The position numbers were made by a program, and so were the translations under genes. Below, piece after piece: positions 8,104-17,009 of a stretch of DNA of 64,000 nt. Location: contig NZ_JARUBE010000003.1 of assembly GCF_029626035.1 (NCBI RefSeq), positions 3,658,001 to 3,722,000 on the forward strand, given 5' to 3'. The stretch comes from Micromonospora sp. WMMD980 (lineage in GTDB: Bacteria; Actinomycetota; Actinomycetes; Mycobacteriales; Micromonosporaceae). Under the pieces are notes generated by a model. That model made no database searches, was not told the origin of the DNA, and was given only the letters and a program-made list of their open reading frames with translations. How positions within the stretch are numbered: position 1 is the stretch's first letter; every line of letters starts with the position of its first letter.

Positions 8104-9674
8104 CCACCGCCCGCGACCGGGGGCTGACCGCCGCGCTCGCCGACGCCCGGGACCGGCCCGACGGTGCCGAACGCTGCGCCGAGCTGGCGCGCATCGCCGC
8201 CCGCGCCGACGCCACCGGCGACCCGCGCACCGCCGCCGCGGCGCGCTTCGCGCTGGTCGAGGCGTACCTGCACCTGGGTGAGCGGTGGCGGACCGTGGAG
8301 CCGGTCGGCCACCTGCGGGCCACGCTGGCCCGGCACCCCGGGCTGCTCGACGCCGACGACCTGACCCGGCTGCGTCGACACCAGCGGCAGGCGGTCGAGG
8401 CGCTCTTCGGCACCCCCCGGGTGGGGCTGGACCAGGCCCGGTCCCTGCTGGACACGCTCACCGACGACCTCGGCCCGGACGCCACGCCGGTCGGCGAGCT
8501 GCGCTGCCGCCTCGCCGACCACCTCGGCGACGAGCCGGCGGCCCGACACGCGTACGCGCACTGGAGCGCGGGCGACACGGCGGACCCGGTGGGCGGCTGC
8601 CCGGGCTGCGCGCCGGCGCGGCGGGCCGACCTGCTGGCCGGCTGGGGCGAGCCGGCGGCGGCCCTGGCGACGCTCGCCTCGGCCGACCCGGGGGGCTGCA
8701 CCGACCAGCCGGAACGGTCCCTCGCCGCGGGGCTGCTTCCGTGGCTGCGCACCGGCGCGGTGGTGGAGGCGGCGCGGGCGCACGTGCGCGCCTACCGCCG
8801 GCACCGCCGGGAACGCACCGCCTTCCCGCTGCTCGCCACGCACCTGCGGTTCTGCGCGCTGGGCGGCTACCCGCACCGAGGTCTGGAGCTGCTGACCGAG
8901 CAGTTGCCCCGGCTGGACCACCCGGCCGACGACCTGTCCGCGATGGAGTTCGCCGCGGCGGGCGCGCTGCTCTGCGGGCTGGCCACCGAGGCCGGTCTCG
9001 GCGGGCGGCGGATCCACCGCCCCGGGCATGGTTCCCGGCCGGCCGCCGAGGTGGACGTGGCCACGCTCGGCGCGCAGTTGCAGGCCCTGGCCACCGCACT
9101 GGCGGGCAGCTTCGACGCCCGCAACGGCACCGGTCACCAGTCCGGGCGGATCGCCTCCTGGCTGGCCGAACGCCCGCTCGCCGGGCCGGTGTCGCTGGCC
9201 GCCGAGAGCGAGTTCGACGACGAACCGGCGGTCGAGGAGGCCGGACCCGACCCGGCCCACCCGGACGAGCCGGCCCCGCTCGACCTGGCGGCGCTCGCCG
9301 CCGTGCTCGACGGTCGCGGCGAGGCGTACACCGTGGAGCCCGACGGCACGCTGGCCGGGCGGTGGGGCGAGGCGACGATCCAGTTCCGCCGGCTCGGCCG
9401 GCACGGCGACGTGCTGCACTCCCGGGTGGTGGCGGCCCGCCGGCTGCCGGCCGCCCGCCGCGCCGAGGCGTACGCGTTCTGCAACGTCTGGAACCACGAC
9501 CGGCTGCTGCCCGCCGCCTACGTGCACCAGCCCGACGACGAGACGCTGGTGCTGGCCGCCGGCATCACCACCGACCTGTCCTGCGGCGTCGCGCCGGTCC
9601 AGCTCGCCGTGCTGGTGGCCGCCGCGATCCGCACCGGCACGGCCTACGCCGACGCGGTCGCCGCGCTGCCCTGA
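8100..9674 (+). CDS. Helical-repeat protein with C-terminal YbjN domain
   Basis: A 524-residue protein. The N-terminal about 370 residues are Ala/Arg/Leu-rich and helical, TPR-like in character (ARFALVEAYLHLGERWRTVE, HLRATLARHPGLLDADDL). The C-terminal about 130 residues are a YbjN domain closely resembling the upstream protein (EPDGTLAGRWGEATIQFRRL, AYAFCNVWNHDRLLPAAYVH, ITTDLSCGVAPVQLAVLV). Start codon GTG overlaps the previous stop. A CPGC pair (GGCPGCAPARR) lies near residue 165. The two YbjN units probably function together; what they do is unknown. Confidence 0.8.
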   Translation: MTTARDRGLTAALADARDRPDGAERCAELARIAARADATGDPRTAAAARFALVEAYLHLGERWRTVEPVGHLRATLARHPGLLDADDLTRLRRHQRQAVEALFGTPRVGLDQARSLLDTLTDDLGPDATPVGELRCRLADHLGDEPAARHAYAHWSAGDTADPVGGCPGCAPARRADLLAGWGEPAAALATLASADPGGCTDQPERSLAAGLLPWLRTGAVVEAARAHVRAYRRHRRERTAFPLLATHLRFCALGGYPHRGLELLTEQLPRLDHPADDLSAMEFAAAGALLCGLATEAGLGGRRIHRPGHGSRPAAEVDVATLGAQLQALATALAGSFDARNGTGHQSGRIASWLAERPLAGPVSLAAESEFDDEPAVEEAGPDPAHPDEPAPLDLAALAAVLDGRGEAYTVEPDGTLAGRWGEATIQFRRLGRHGDVLHSRVVAARRLPAARRAEAYAFCNVWNHDRLLPAAYVHQPDDETLVLAAGITTDLSCGVAPVQLAVLVAAAIRTGTAYADAVAALP

Positions 9675-9678
9675 CCGC

Positions 9679-9839
9679 ACGCGGCGCGGCCCCCGACCAC
9701 CGGGCGGTGGGGGTGCCGGAGGATCTGCGCCGCCGACGCGGCGCGGCCCCCGACCACCGGGCGGTGGGGGTGCCGGAGGATCTGCGCCGCCGACGCGGCG
9801 CGGCCCCCGACCACCGGGCGGTGGGGGTCGGGGGCCGCG
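9679..9839. repeat. Three 57-bp tandem repeats ending in a terminator hairpin
   Basis: Units begin at 9679, 9736 and 9793, exactly 57 bp apart; the third is identical through about 9828. Each carries a small hairpin (CCACC-GGGC-GGTGG). In the last unit the sequence after the repeat extends this into a long stem, CGCGGCCCCCGACC (9799-9812) with GGTCGGGGGCCGCG (9826-9839). The block fills the gap between a plus-strand YbjN gene and the minus-strand protease gene, so it most likely acts as a bidirectional terminator duplicated by slippage. Confidence 0.85.
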
Positions 9840-9862
9840 GTCTCGGTACCGCCGGGCGGCGG

Positions 9863-10669
9863 TCAGCGGGCGGAGAACGCCAGCGTGTACTCGCCCGAGC
9901 CGGCCAGTCCGACGACCCGGTAGCGGTAGGCGCCGGCCGGGGTGTCGGCGGTCAACTTCGCCATGCCGTCGGCGTTGTCGGCGCGGGCCACCGTGCGGAA
10001 CGTGCCGCCGGTGAAGCGTTGCAGCTCCAACACCACCCGGGCGCCGTCCGGTGCGGTGAGGCAGGCGTCCTGCGCGCCGCCGGCCACCCGGAAGAAGCGG
10101 CCGTCCGGCTGCACCTGGGCCCGCCCGGCGACGATCCGGCCGCTCCGGCTGACCTGGCCGGAGCACCCGGTGTCGGCGGCCGGCGGGGCGGGCGGCACGC
10201 TGGCCGGCGGGGCGGTTTCGCCACCACCGGCCGGCGGCTCCGCGGGCGCCTGCTGGCCGCCGGCGGTGACCAGCGTCAGGTTGTTGCGCTGGAGGATCTC
10301 GTTGACCGGCTGGAAGAACGTGACGCCGCCCCGGGTGCAGTCGCCGGAGCCGCCGGAGGTGACGCCCTGCGCCTGGTCGCCGGAGAGCCACGCGCCACCC
10401 GAGTCGCCCGGCTCGGCGCAGACCTCGGTGCGGGTCAGCCTGGGGACCGTGCCGGCCGCCCAGCGTTCGGTCTTCAGCCGGCGTACCGCCTGGTCGCGGG
10501 TGAGCGACAGGTCGCGACCGAGCGCGTCCAGGACCTCCGGGGCGACGCCGTCGGCCGTCGGCGCGGCCCGCCGGGGTTCCTCACCGGCGAACGACGGCAG
10601 CGTCACCGCCGCCGTCAACCCGGCCGCCGCCACCACGACACCGATGGCTGTCATCCGTCTGCGGTCCAT
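9863..10669 (-). pseudogene. Streptogrisin-type S1 protease lacking its catalytic His/Asp half
   Basis: A 268-residue exported protein: signal peptide ([20 protein letters not shown], cleavage near SFAGEE), then pro-region residues ([20 protein letters not shown]). These run straight into the last quarter of a streptogrisin/alpha-lytic protease: [35 protein letters not shown] and FFQPVNEIL. The nucleophile Ser in GDSGG is present, but the segments carrying the catalytic His and Asp and most of the pro-domain are missing, in frame. A Pro-rich linker and a C-terminal beta-sandwich-like domain (about residues 175-268) follow. It cannot be an active S1 protease as read; a repurposed binding role is possible. 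Confidence 0.75.
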
Positions 10670-10843
10670 CCGCCACGCTCCTCCCGACCGGCGCGGGGGC
10701 ACGCCGGTCGGCAGGGAGTACGGAGACGTACGCCGATCGGTTGAACGACGGCACGGGGTTTCGACGCGGCGTGTCGGGGCGTACCCGGAACGCGACGGCG
10801 CCGGCCCACCGGGGACGGTGGACCGGCGCGCGGAGCTGTCGGG

Positions 10844-12532
10844 TCAGACCTCGACGACGGTCGGGACGATCATCGGGCGACGGCGGTACGCGTCGTTGAC
10901 CCAGCGACCGACCGTCCGGCGGACGATCTGCTGGAGCTGGTGCGGGTCGGTGATGCCGTCCGCGGCGGCCCGGTTGAGCGCGTCGGTGACCAGCGGCACC
11001 ACGGGGTTGAACGCGTCCGGGTCCTCGGAGAAGCCCTTCGCCGAGACGGTCGGGCCGGCGACCACCTTGCCGGTGACCGAGTCGACCACCACGGTGGCGG
11101 CGATGAACCCGCCGTCGCCGAGGATCCGCCGTTCGGTGAGCAGCGACTCGCTGACGTCGCCGACGGCGAGGCCGTCGACGTAGACGTAGCGGCTCCGCAC
11201 GTGCCCCACCAGGCTCGCCCGGCCCTCCACCAGGTCGACCACGTCGCCGTCCTCGCACAGCACCACCCGGTCCGCCGCGACGCCGGACTCGATGCCGAGC
11301 CGGGCGTGCGCGCGCAGGTGCCGCCACTCGCCGTGCACCGGCATCAGGTTGCTCGGTCGCACCACGTTGAGCAGGTAGAGCAGCTCGCCGGCCGGGGCGT
11401 GCCCGGAGACGTGCACCTTGGCGACGTCCTTGTGCACCACCACGGCGCCGGCCCGGGCCAGCCGGTTGATCACCCGGTAGACCGAGGTTTCGTTGCCGGG
11501 CACCAGCGACGAGGCCAGCACCACGGTGTCACCCGGCGCGATGGTGATGTGCCGGTGGTCGCCGCTGGCCATCCGGCCGAGCGCGCTCATCGGCTCGCCC
11601 TGCGAACCGGTGGACATCAGCACGATCTGCTCGGGCGGCAGGTTGGTGGCCTCCTCGATGTTGACCACCAGGCCGGCCGGGATGTTGAGCAGGCCGAGGT
11701 CGCGGGCGATGCCCATGTTGCGGACCATGGACCGGCCGATCAACGCCACCTTGCGGCCGTGCTCGATCGCCGAGTCGAAGACCTGCTGCACCCGGTGCAC
11801 GTGCGAGGCGAACGAGGCGACGATGATCCGCCCCTTGGCCTTCGCGAAGATCGAGTCGAGCACCGGGCCGATCTCCCGCTCCGGCGTGACGAAGCCGGGG
11901 ATCTCCGCGTTGGTGGAGTCGGACAGCAGCAGGTCGACGCCCTCGGCGCCGAGCCGGGCGAAGCCGGCCAGATCGGTGATCCGGCCGTCCAGCGGGAGCT
12001 GGTCCATCTTGAAGTCGCCGGTGTGCAGCACCAGGCCGGCCGGGGTGCGGATGGCCACCGCGAGCGCGTCCGGGATCGAGTGGTTCACCGCGAAGAACTC
12101 GCACTCGAACGGGCCGAGCCGCTCCCGGCCGCCCTCCCGCACGGTCAGCGTGTAGGGCTGGATCCGCCGTTCGGCCAGCTTCGCCTCGACCAGCGCGAGG
12201 GTGAACTGGGACCCGACGAGCGGGATGTCCGGCTTGTGGGCGAGCAGGTACGGCACCGCGCCGATGTGGTCCTCGTGGCCGTGGGTGAGCACGATCGCCT
12301 GCACGTCGGCCAGCCGGTCCAGGATCGGGCCGAAGTCGGGCAGGATCAGATCCACACCCGGCTGCTCGACGTCGGGGAAGAGCACCCCGCAGTCGACGAC
12401 GAGCAGCTTGCCGTCGTACTCGAAGACGGTCATGTTCCGGCCGATGGCGCCGAGTCCGCCGAGCGGCATGATCCGCAGGCCGCCCTCCGGCAGCGGCGGG
12501 GGCAGCTCACCCTCGATGTGCGCCTCGGTCAC
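10844..12532 (-). CDS. rnj: Ribonuclease J
   Basis: A 562-residue metallo-beta-lactamase/beta-CASP ribonuclease for 5'-end RNA processing and decay. Visible are IMPLGGLGAIGRNMTVFEYD, the zinc motif LTHGHEDHIGAVPYLL, the later FFAVNHSIPDALAVAI, HTGDFKMDQLPLDG and LLLSDSTNAEIPGF, then the C-terminal HVSGHAPAGELL and MPVHGEWRHLRAHARL. The start is GTG 12532 with GAGGTG upstream. It lies 50 bp downstream of dapA, the usual actinobacterial dapA-rnj arrangement, and is probably co-transcribed with it. Confidence 0.96.
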   Translation of the reverse strand: MTEAHIEGELPPPLPEGGLRIMPLGGLGAIGRNMTVFEYDGKLLVVDCGVLFPDVEQPGVDLILPDFGPILDRLADVQAIVLTHGHEDHIGAVPYLLAHKPDIPLVGSQFTLALVEAKLAERRIQPYTLTVREGGRERLGPFECEFFAVNHSIPDALAVAIRTPAGLVLHTGDFKMDQLPLDGRITDLAGFARLGAEGVDLLLSDSTNAEIPGFVTPEREIGPVLDSIFAKAKGRIIVASFASHVHRVQQVFDSAIEHGRKVALIGRSMVRNMGIARDLGLLNIPAGLVVNIEEATNLPPEQIVLMSTGSQGEPMSALGRMASGDHRHITIAPGDTVVLASSLVPGNETSVYRVINRLARAGAVVVHKDVAKVHVSGHAPAGELLYLLNVVRPSNLMPVHGEWRHLRAHARLGIESGVAADRVVLCEDGDVVDLVEGRASLVGHVRSRYVYVDGLAVGDVSESLLTERRILGDGGFIAATVVVDSVTGKVVAGPTVSAKGFSEDPDAFNPVVPLVTDALNRAAADGITDPHQLQQIVRRTVGRWVNDAYRRRPMIVPTVVEV

Positions 12533-12583
12533 GCGTCACCTCATTCTGCGACGCCGCCGCGCGGCGTCCGTCGTGTCGTCGGG

Positions 12584-13510
12584 TCATTCGGGCAGGGGCA
12601 GGCCCGCCGCGGCGCAGTCCGCGCGCAGCTGGGCCAGTTCGTCGCCGGTGGCGTCCACCAGCGGCGGTCGCACCGGGCCGGCCGGCAGGCCCTGGGCGGC
12701 GAGCCCGGCCTTGACCAGGATCGTGCCCTGGGTGCGGAAGATTCCGGTGTAGAGCGGCAGCAGGCGACGGTGCAGCGCGAGCGCGCCGGCGGTGTCGCCC
12801 GCCTCGAACGCCTCGATCATCTGCTTGGTCTGCCCGCCGGTGAAGTGCGTGGACGTGCCGACCACGCCGACCGCGCCGATCGACAGGAACGGCAGGGTCA
12901 GCGCGTCCTCGCCGCTGTAGAACGCCAGGTCGCTGCGGGCCAGCACCTCGGAGGTGGCGATCAGGTCGCCCTTGGCGTCCTTCACCGCCACGATCCGCCC
13001 GTGCTCGGCGAGCTTCACCAGCGTCTCGGTGGCGATCGCCACACCGGAGCGGTGCGGGATGTCGTAGAGCATGACCGGCAGCCCGGTGGCGTCCGCGACG
13101 GTGGTGAAGTGGCGCAGCAGCCCGGCCTGCGGCGGCTTGTTGTAGTAGGGCGTGACCACCAGCAGGCCGTGCGCGCCGGCCTTCTCGGCCTGCGCGGCCA
13201 GCTCGACGGTGTGCCGGGTGTCGTTCGTGCCCACCCCGGCCACGATCCGGGCCCGGTCACCGACCGCCTCGACCACGGCGCGGATCAGCGTCTCCTTCTC
13301 CGCGTCGGTGGTGGTGGGCGACTCGCCGGTGGTGCCGTTGAGCACCAGCGCGTCGTTGCCCTGCTCGTCGACGAGGTGGCGGGCCAGCCGGGCCGCGCCG
13401 TCGGGATCGAGCGCGCCGTCGGGGGTGAACGGCGTCACCATGGCCGTGATCACCCGCCCGAACGGGCGCGACGGGCCACGGCCCGAGGTGGCGGAGTGGT
13501 CGTGCGTCAT
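12584..13510 (-). CDS. dapA: 4-hydroxy-tetrahydrodipicolinate synthase
   Basis: About 308 residues; a class I aldolase that condenses pyruvate with aspartate semialdehyde in lysine/diaminopimelate synthesis. Landmarks are GRVITAMVTPFTPDGALD, the LVLNGTTGESPTTTDAEK loop, the tyrosine region LLVVTPYYNKPPQAGLLRHF, LPVMLYDIPHRSGV and the Schiff-base lysine in IVAVKDAKGDL. The ATG at 13510 is preferred over a GTG six bases upstream because of its spacing to AGGT. dapB lies 12 kb away in the same orientation. Cytoplasmic tetramer in the family. Confidence 0.95.
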   Translation of the reverse strand: MTHDHSATSGRGPSRPFGRVITAMVTPFTPDGALDPDGAARLARHLVDEQGNDALVLNGTTGESPTTTDAEKETLIRAVVEAVGDRARIVAGVGTNDTRHTVELAAQAEKAGAHGLLVVTPYYNKPPQAGLLRHFTTVADATGLPVMLYDIPHRSGVAIATETLVKLAEHGRIVAVKDAKGDLIATSEVLARSDLAFYSGEDALTLPFLSIGAVGVVGTSTHFTGGQTKQMIEAFEAGDTAGALALHRRLLPLYTGIFRTQGTILVKAGLAAQGLPAGPVRPPLVDATGDELAQLRADCAAAGLPLPE

Positions 13511-13562
13511 GCTCACAACCTAGCGGACGGCCACCGGTGCCCCGGCGGCGAAGGGCGACGAG

Positions 13563-14309
13563 TCACTCGGCATGCGGCGACGCCGCCACCTCGGTGCCGT
13601 CCGGCAGCGTGGAGATCACGAAGTCGGCGAAGACGTTCGGCGCCACGCCCTGGAGCTGGCGCAGGCACTCCACCGCCAGCTCGCGGATCTCCACGTCGGC
13701 GTGCTCGGTGGCGCGCATCTTCACGAAGTGCCGCCAGGCGCGGTAGTTGCCGGTCACCACGATCCGCGTCTCGGTCGCGTTCGGCAGCACGGCCCGGGCC
13801 GCCTGCCGGGCCTGCTTGCGGCGCAGCGTCGGGTTGGGCTCGTCGGTGAAGCGGGCCTCCAACCCCGCCAGCAGATCGGTGTACGCCCGCACCGCCGCCT
13901 CGGACGCCTCGACGAACCGCTTGTGCAGCTCCGGGTCCTCGGCGATCACCGCCGGCTCGACCATCGCCGCGTCCCGCTCGGGCACGTAACGCTGGGAGAG
14001 CTGCGAGTAGGAGAAGTGCCGGTGCCGGATCAGCTCGTGGGTGAACGACCGCGAGACGCCGCTGAAGTAGAAGCTCACCGAACCGTGCTCCAGCACGCTC
14101 AGGTGGCCGACGTCGAGGATGTGCGCCAGGTAGCCGGCGTTGGTCGCGGTGGCCGGGTTCGGCTTCTTCCAGCTCTGGTAGCAGGCCCGCCCGGCGAACT
14201 CGGCGAGCGCCTGCCCGCCGTCGGCGTCGGTCGACCACGGCACCTCGTCCGGCGCCTGGAACTGCGTCCACGCGATCAGCTTGACCTGGGGCTGCACCAT
14301 CTCCGGCAT
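13563..14309 (-). CDS. thyX: FAD-dependent thymidylate synthase
   Basis: About 248 residues; makes dTMP from dUMP using methylenetetrahydrofolate, NADPH and FAD. The ThyX signature RHRxxSxxxxSxR is present as [13 protein letters not shown]. Other landmarks are [40 protein letters not shown] and the C-terminal [26 protein letters not shown] segment. Two starts are possible: ATG 14309 (MPEMVQ) or ATG 14300 ([11 protein letters not shown]); both lack a strong ribosome binding site. The open frame upstream to 14450 is probably not translated. Confidence 0.95.
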   Translation of the reverse strand: MPEMVQPQVKLIAWTQFQAPDEVPWSTDADGGQALAEFAGRACYQSWKKPNPATATNAGYLAHILDVGHLSVLEHGSVSFYFSGVSRSFTHELIRHRHFSYSQLSQRYVPERDAAMVEPAVIAEDPELHKRFVEASEAAVRAYTDLLAGLEARFTDEPNPTLRRKQARQAARAVLPNATETRIVVTGNYRAWRHFVKMRATEHADVEIRELAVECLRQLQGVAPNVFADFVISTLPDGTEVAASPHAE

Positions 14310-14459
14310 GCCGAGGACTGTAGTTGCCGCCCGCCCCCCGAGGAAATCGGGCACGCGGCCGACCAGCACCTGGGGCCGGCCCCCGTGGCCGACGTCTCGC
14401 CGAGCCGGAAGGCCCGGGAGTCTCGGCGTGTCGGCTCCCGCAGGACACAAGCCCAGAAA

Positions 14460-14503
14460 GCGATATACCTATCAGTCATAACTATGACTGATAGGTATAT
14501 CGC
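14460..14503. promoter_or_regulatory. Perfect 44-bp AT-rich palindrome
   Basis: GCGATATACCTATCAGTCAT followed by A, spacer AC, then T and ATGACTGATAGGTATATCGC: 21-bp perfect arms with a 2-bp spacer. Its low GC stands out sharply from the surrounding sequence. It lies in a 290-bp gap between thyX and a DUF2752 gene, both on the minus strand, upstream of thyX. The spacer is too short for a good hairpin loop, so a dimeric-regulator operator is the most likely reading. No matching regulator gene lies next to it. Confidence 0.75.
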
Positions 14504-14600
14504 GCAAAGCAGCGGGCGGTGGAGCGGCCGTCACACGGTGTGGTCACCCACGCTCGGTCGCGGAGCAGCGCTGAACCCGAGCAGCGCCGACCCGCAGCGG

Positions 14601-15143
14601 TCAGACGTAGAGCGAGGGGAACGGCGCCCAGGGCAGGTTGCGGACCACTGAGAAGACCGCCCAGGCGGCCAGGAACACGCCGATCACCTTCGGGCTGAGC
14701 TGCAACTCGGGCAGCCGCCAGCCGAACGCCCGGTTGCCGGCCCAGGCGACGAAGAGCCAGGCCAGGAACGGCAGCGCGAAGACGAACAGGAAATGGTGCC
14801 GGGCGGCCGCCGGCAGGTCGCCGTGCAGCACGTACCAGAGGGCGCGGGTGCCGCCGCAGCCCGGGCAGTCCAGCCCGGTGGTGAGCTTGAGCAGGCAGGT
14901 CGGCCGGGCGTCCGGGTCGCTCTGGGTGGGATCGCTGATCAGCGCGTAGGTCATGCCGAGGCCGACGCAGCCGAGCGCGGCCAACGGCACCGCCCAGCGC
15001 GGGGCGCGGGCGTGCAGGCGCAACACCATCCGGGTGAACCGGTCCGGCTCGACCGGCTGGTAGGCCACCCCGGCCGGCCACGCCGCCACCTCGGCATGCG
15101 CGTGCGGGTCGGGCGCGGTGGCAGGCCGGTCAACGCTCGTCAC
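14601..15143 (-). CDS. DUF2752 membrane protein
   Basis: A 180-residue protein with about three membrane helices (PLAALGCVGLGMTYAL, FLFVFALPFLAWLFVAW, VIGVFLAAWAVFSVV). It carries the DUF2752 signature CPGCGGTRALWYVLHGDLPA, including the CPxCGGTR motif, near residue 95. The function of DUF2752 is unknown; the cysteine pair could bind metal or form a disulfide. Start taken at GTG 15143, which leaves a 4-bp gap to the preceding YcaQ-type gene and suggests co-transcription. An upstream ATG at 15158 would overlap that gene. Confidence 0.85.
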   Translation of the reverse strand: MTSVDRPATAPDPHAHAEVAAWPAGVAYQPVEPDRFTRMVLRLHARAPRWAVPLAALGCVGLGMTYALISDPTQSDPDARPTCLLKLTTGLDCPGCGGTRALWYVLHGDLPAAARHHFLFVFALPFLAWLFVAWAGNRAFGWRLPELQLSPKVIGVFLAAWAVFSVVRNLPWAPFPSLYV

Positions 15144-15147
15144 GCGC

Positions 15148-16377
15148 TCACCGTACACCCGCCACGCCCACCAACGCGGCGGCCAGCGGAGCAGCCAGGT
15201 CGCCGGCGGCGGGCGGGGCGACCGCGTCCAGGCCGAGCCAGCCGGCCAGCCGGTAGAGCTCGGCGGCGAGCGCCACGGCGGTCTCCCCCCGGTCGACGCC
15301 CGGCTCGGCCCAGGCGGCCGGCACCAGCAGCACGCCGGCCTTCCGGTCGGCCTTCAGGTCGACCCGGGCGGTGAAGCGCTCACCCTGCCGGAACGGCAGC
15401 ACGTAGTAGCCGTGGACCCGCTGGGGCGCCGGCACGTAGATCTCGATCCGGTAGGTGAAGCCGAACAGCCGCTCGGCGCGGGCCCGCTCCCAGACCAGCG
15501 GGTCGAACGGGCTGACCAGCGTGTTGCCCCGCACCCAGCGCGGCAGCCGGGCCTCGGCGTGCAGGTAGGCCGGCTGCCGCCAGCCCTGCACCGTGACCGG
15601 GGTCAGCTCGCCCGCCTCGACCAGCTCGGCGAGCGCCCGCCGGGCGCCGGCCACCGGCAACCGGAAGTAGTCGCGCAGCTCCGGCTCGGCGGCGACGCCG
15701 AGCGCGCGGGCCGCGATCGCGACCAGGGTGCGGTGCGCCTGCGCGTCGGTCGGGGTGGGCGCGTCCAGCACCGCCGCCGGCAGCACCCGCTCGGGCAGGT
15801 CGTAGCGGCGGGCGAACGAGCTGGTGCGGTCGGCGGCGGTGACCTCGCCGGACCAGAAGAGGAACTCCAGCGCCCGCTTCACGGTCGACCAGTTCCAGCC
15901 CCAGTTGCCGGTCTCCCGGGGCGCGTCGTGCTCGATCTCGGCCGCGGTGAGCGGGCCGCGGGCGGCCACCTCGTCGCGCACCCACGCCACCAGCTCGGGT
16001 TGCTCCTGGGCGATCCGGCGCATCCCGCCCCAGGCGTCGTCGCGCGCCTTGGCCATCCGCCAGCGCAGCGCCGGGTGCAGCCCCACCGGGACCAGCGAGG
16101 CCTCGTGCGCCCAGTATTCGAACAGCTCGCGGGGGCGGCGGTAGGCGGCGGTGTCGAGCAGGGCGGTCGGGTAGGGCCCGAGCCGGCTGTAGAGCGGCAG
16201 GTAGTGGGCGCGCTGGAGCACGTTGACCGAGTCCATCTGGATCAACCCGACCCGGTCGAGCACCCGGCGCAGGTGCCGGCGGGTGGGCACGCCGTTGGGC
16301 GCCGGGTCGGCGAAGCCCTGGGCGGCCAGGGCGACCCGGCGGGCCTGGGCGAGCGAGAGCGATTCCGGTGCGGCCAT
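15148..16377 (-). CDS. YcaQ/AlkX-family winged-helix DNA glycosylase
   Basis: A 409-residue HTH_42 (YcaQ/AlkZ) family protein. These remove bulky alkylated bases or unhook interstrand crosslinks, using a Q-x-D catalytic motif seen here as [20 protein letters not shown] (about residues 45-64). Later landmarks are [18 protein letters not shown], the winged-helix segment [20 protein letters not shown] and [20 protein letters not shown]. The QMD form matches the YcaQ/AlkX branch rather than AlkZ. In antibiotic producers some relatives are self-resistance enzymes, but no biosynthetic cluster is visible here. Confidence 0.88.
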   Translation of the reverse strand: MAAPESLSLAQARRVALAAQGFADPAPNGVPTRRHLRRVLDRVGLIQMDSVNVLQRAHYLPLYSRLGPYPTALLDTAAYRRPRELFEYWAHEASLVPVGLHPALRWRMAKARDDAWGGMRRIAQEQPELVAWVRDEVAARGPLTAAEIEHDAPRETGNWGWNWSTVKRALEFLFWSGEVTAADRTSSFARRYDLPERVLPAAVLDAPTPTDAQAHRTLVAIAARALGVAAEPELRDYFRLPVAGARRALAELVEAGELTPVTVQGWRQPAYLHAEARLPRWVRGNTLVSPFDPLVWERARAERLFGFTYRIEIYVPAPQRVHGYYVLPFRQGERFTARVDLKADRKAGVLLVPAAWAEPGVDRGETAVALAAELYRLAGWLGLDAVAPPAAGDLAAPLAAALVGVAGVR

Positions 16378-16457
16378 CGTCGGGACCCTAATCCACGCCT
16401 ACGACGTCGCCGGTGCGGCGGCTGGACCCCTCGCCCGTCGGGGCATACAACGGACAG

Positions 16458-17009
16458 GTGCTCACCATCCGCCGGGAGGAGCCGGACGACGCCGAGGCGA
16501 TCGCCCGGGTGCACATCCACGGCTGGCAGGCCGGCTACGCCGGGATCATGCCGGACGAGGTGCTGCGCCGGCTGAACCCGCGCGCCTGGGCGCAGCGCCG
16601 CCGCGACCTCGGCACCGCCGACCCGGAACACCCGTTCACCACGCTGGTCGCCGAGGCCGACGGAGTGGTCGCCGGCTTCGCCACGTTCGGGCCCTACCGC
16701 AACAACCAGGACCGCAGCGACCTCGACCCGGCGCACGGCGAACTGCTGGCCATCTACCTGGAACCGGCGCACTGGGGTTCCGGCGCCGGCCGGGCGCTGC
16801 TGGCGGCCGCCCGGGCCGGCCTGGCGGAGCGGGGATGGACGGACTATCGACTCTGGGTGCTCGCCGACAACGCCCGGGCGCGCCGCTTCTACGAACGGGC
16901 CGGGCACTCACCGGACGGCGAGGAGTCCACCTATCCGGTGCCGCTGCACGGTGGGCGCGACCCGGTCGTCCTCCGCGAGCTGCGGTACACCGGTCGGCTC
17001 GACGGCTGA
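16458..17009 (+). CDS. GNAT family N-acetyltransferase
   Basis: About 183 residues with the GNAT fold: VLTIRREEPDDAEAIARVHI, DPAHGELLAIYLEPAHWGSG, the acetyl-CoA loop GSGAGRALLAAARAGLAERG and the last strand WVLADNARARRFYERAG. The GTG at 16458 is preferred over ATG 16413 because translation from it begins at the domain edge. The 3' end overlaps the convergent GT87 gene by about 100 bp. The substrate cannot be inferred. Confidence 0.87.
   Translation: MLTIRREEPDDAEAIARVHIHGWQAGYAGIMPDEVLRRLNPRAWAQRRRDLGTADPEHPFTTLVAEADGVVAGFATFGPYRNNQDRSDLDPAHGELLAIYLEPAHWGSGAGRALLAAARAGLAERGWTDYRLWVLADNARARRFYERAGHSPDGEESTYPVPLHGGRDPVVLRELRYTGRLDG

Noticed and set aside
9679..9839. CRISPR array
   Set aside because: Three directly abutting 57-bp units without spacers and no cas genes nearby; fits a tandem terminator duplication.
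7608..10391. Minus-strand open frame of about 927 codons opposite the YbjN genes
   Set aside because: Composition is typical of a GC shadow, and it overlaps three supported genes.
10940..13849. Very long plus-strand open frame (about 969 codons) across rnj, dapA and thyX
   Set aside because: Antisense shadow of high-GC genes with clear enzymatic motifs on the minus strand; His/Arg/Gly-rich composition and no start context.
13563..14450. ThyX with a 47-residue N-terminal extension
   Set aside because: The upstream residues have shadow-like composition and the family begins at MVQPQVKL or close to it.
14276..14651. Two divergent small genes starting MTDRYIA at the 44-bp palindrome
   Set aside because: The shared start arises only from the palindrome; the frames diverge at once, lack ribosome binding sites and have GC-shadow composition.
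15148..16377. YcaQ-type glycosylase as self-resistance gene of an antibiotic cluster
   Set aside because: No biosynthetic genes such as PKS, NRPS or tailoring enzymes lie around it.
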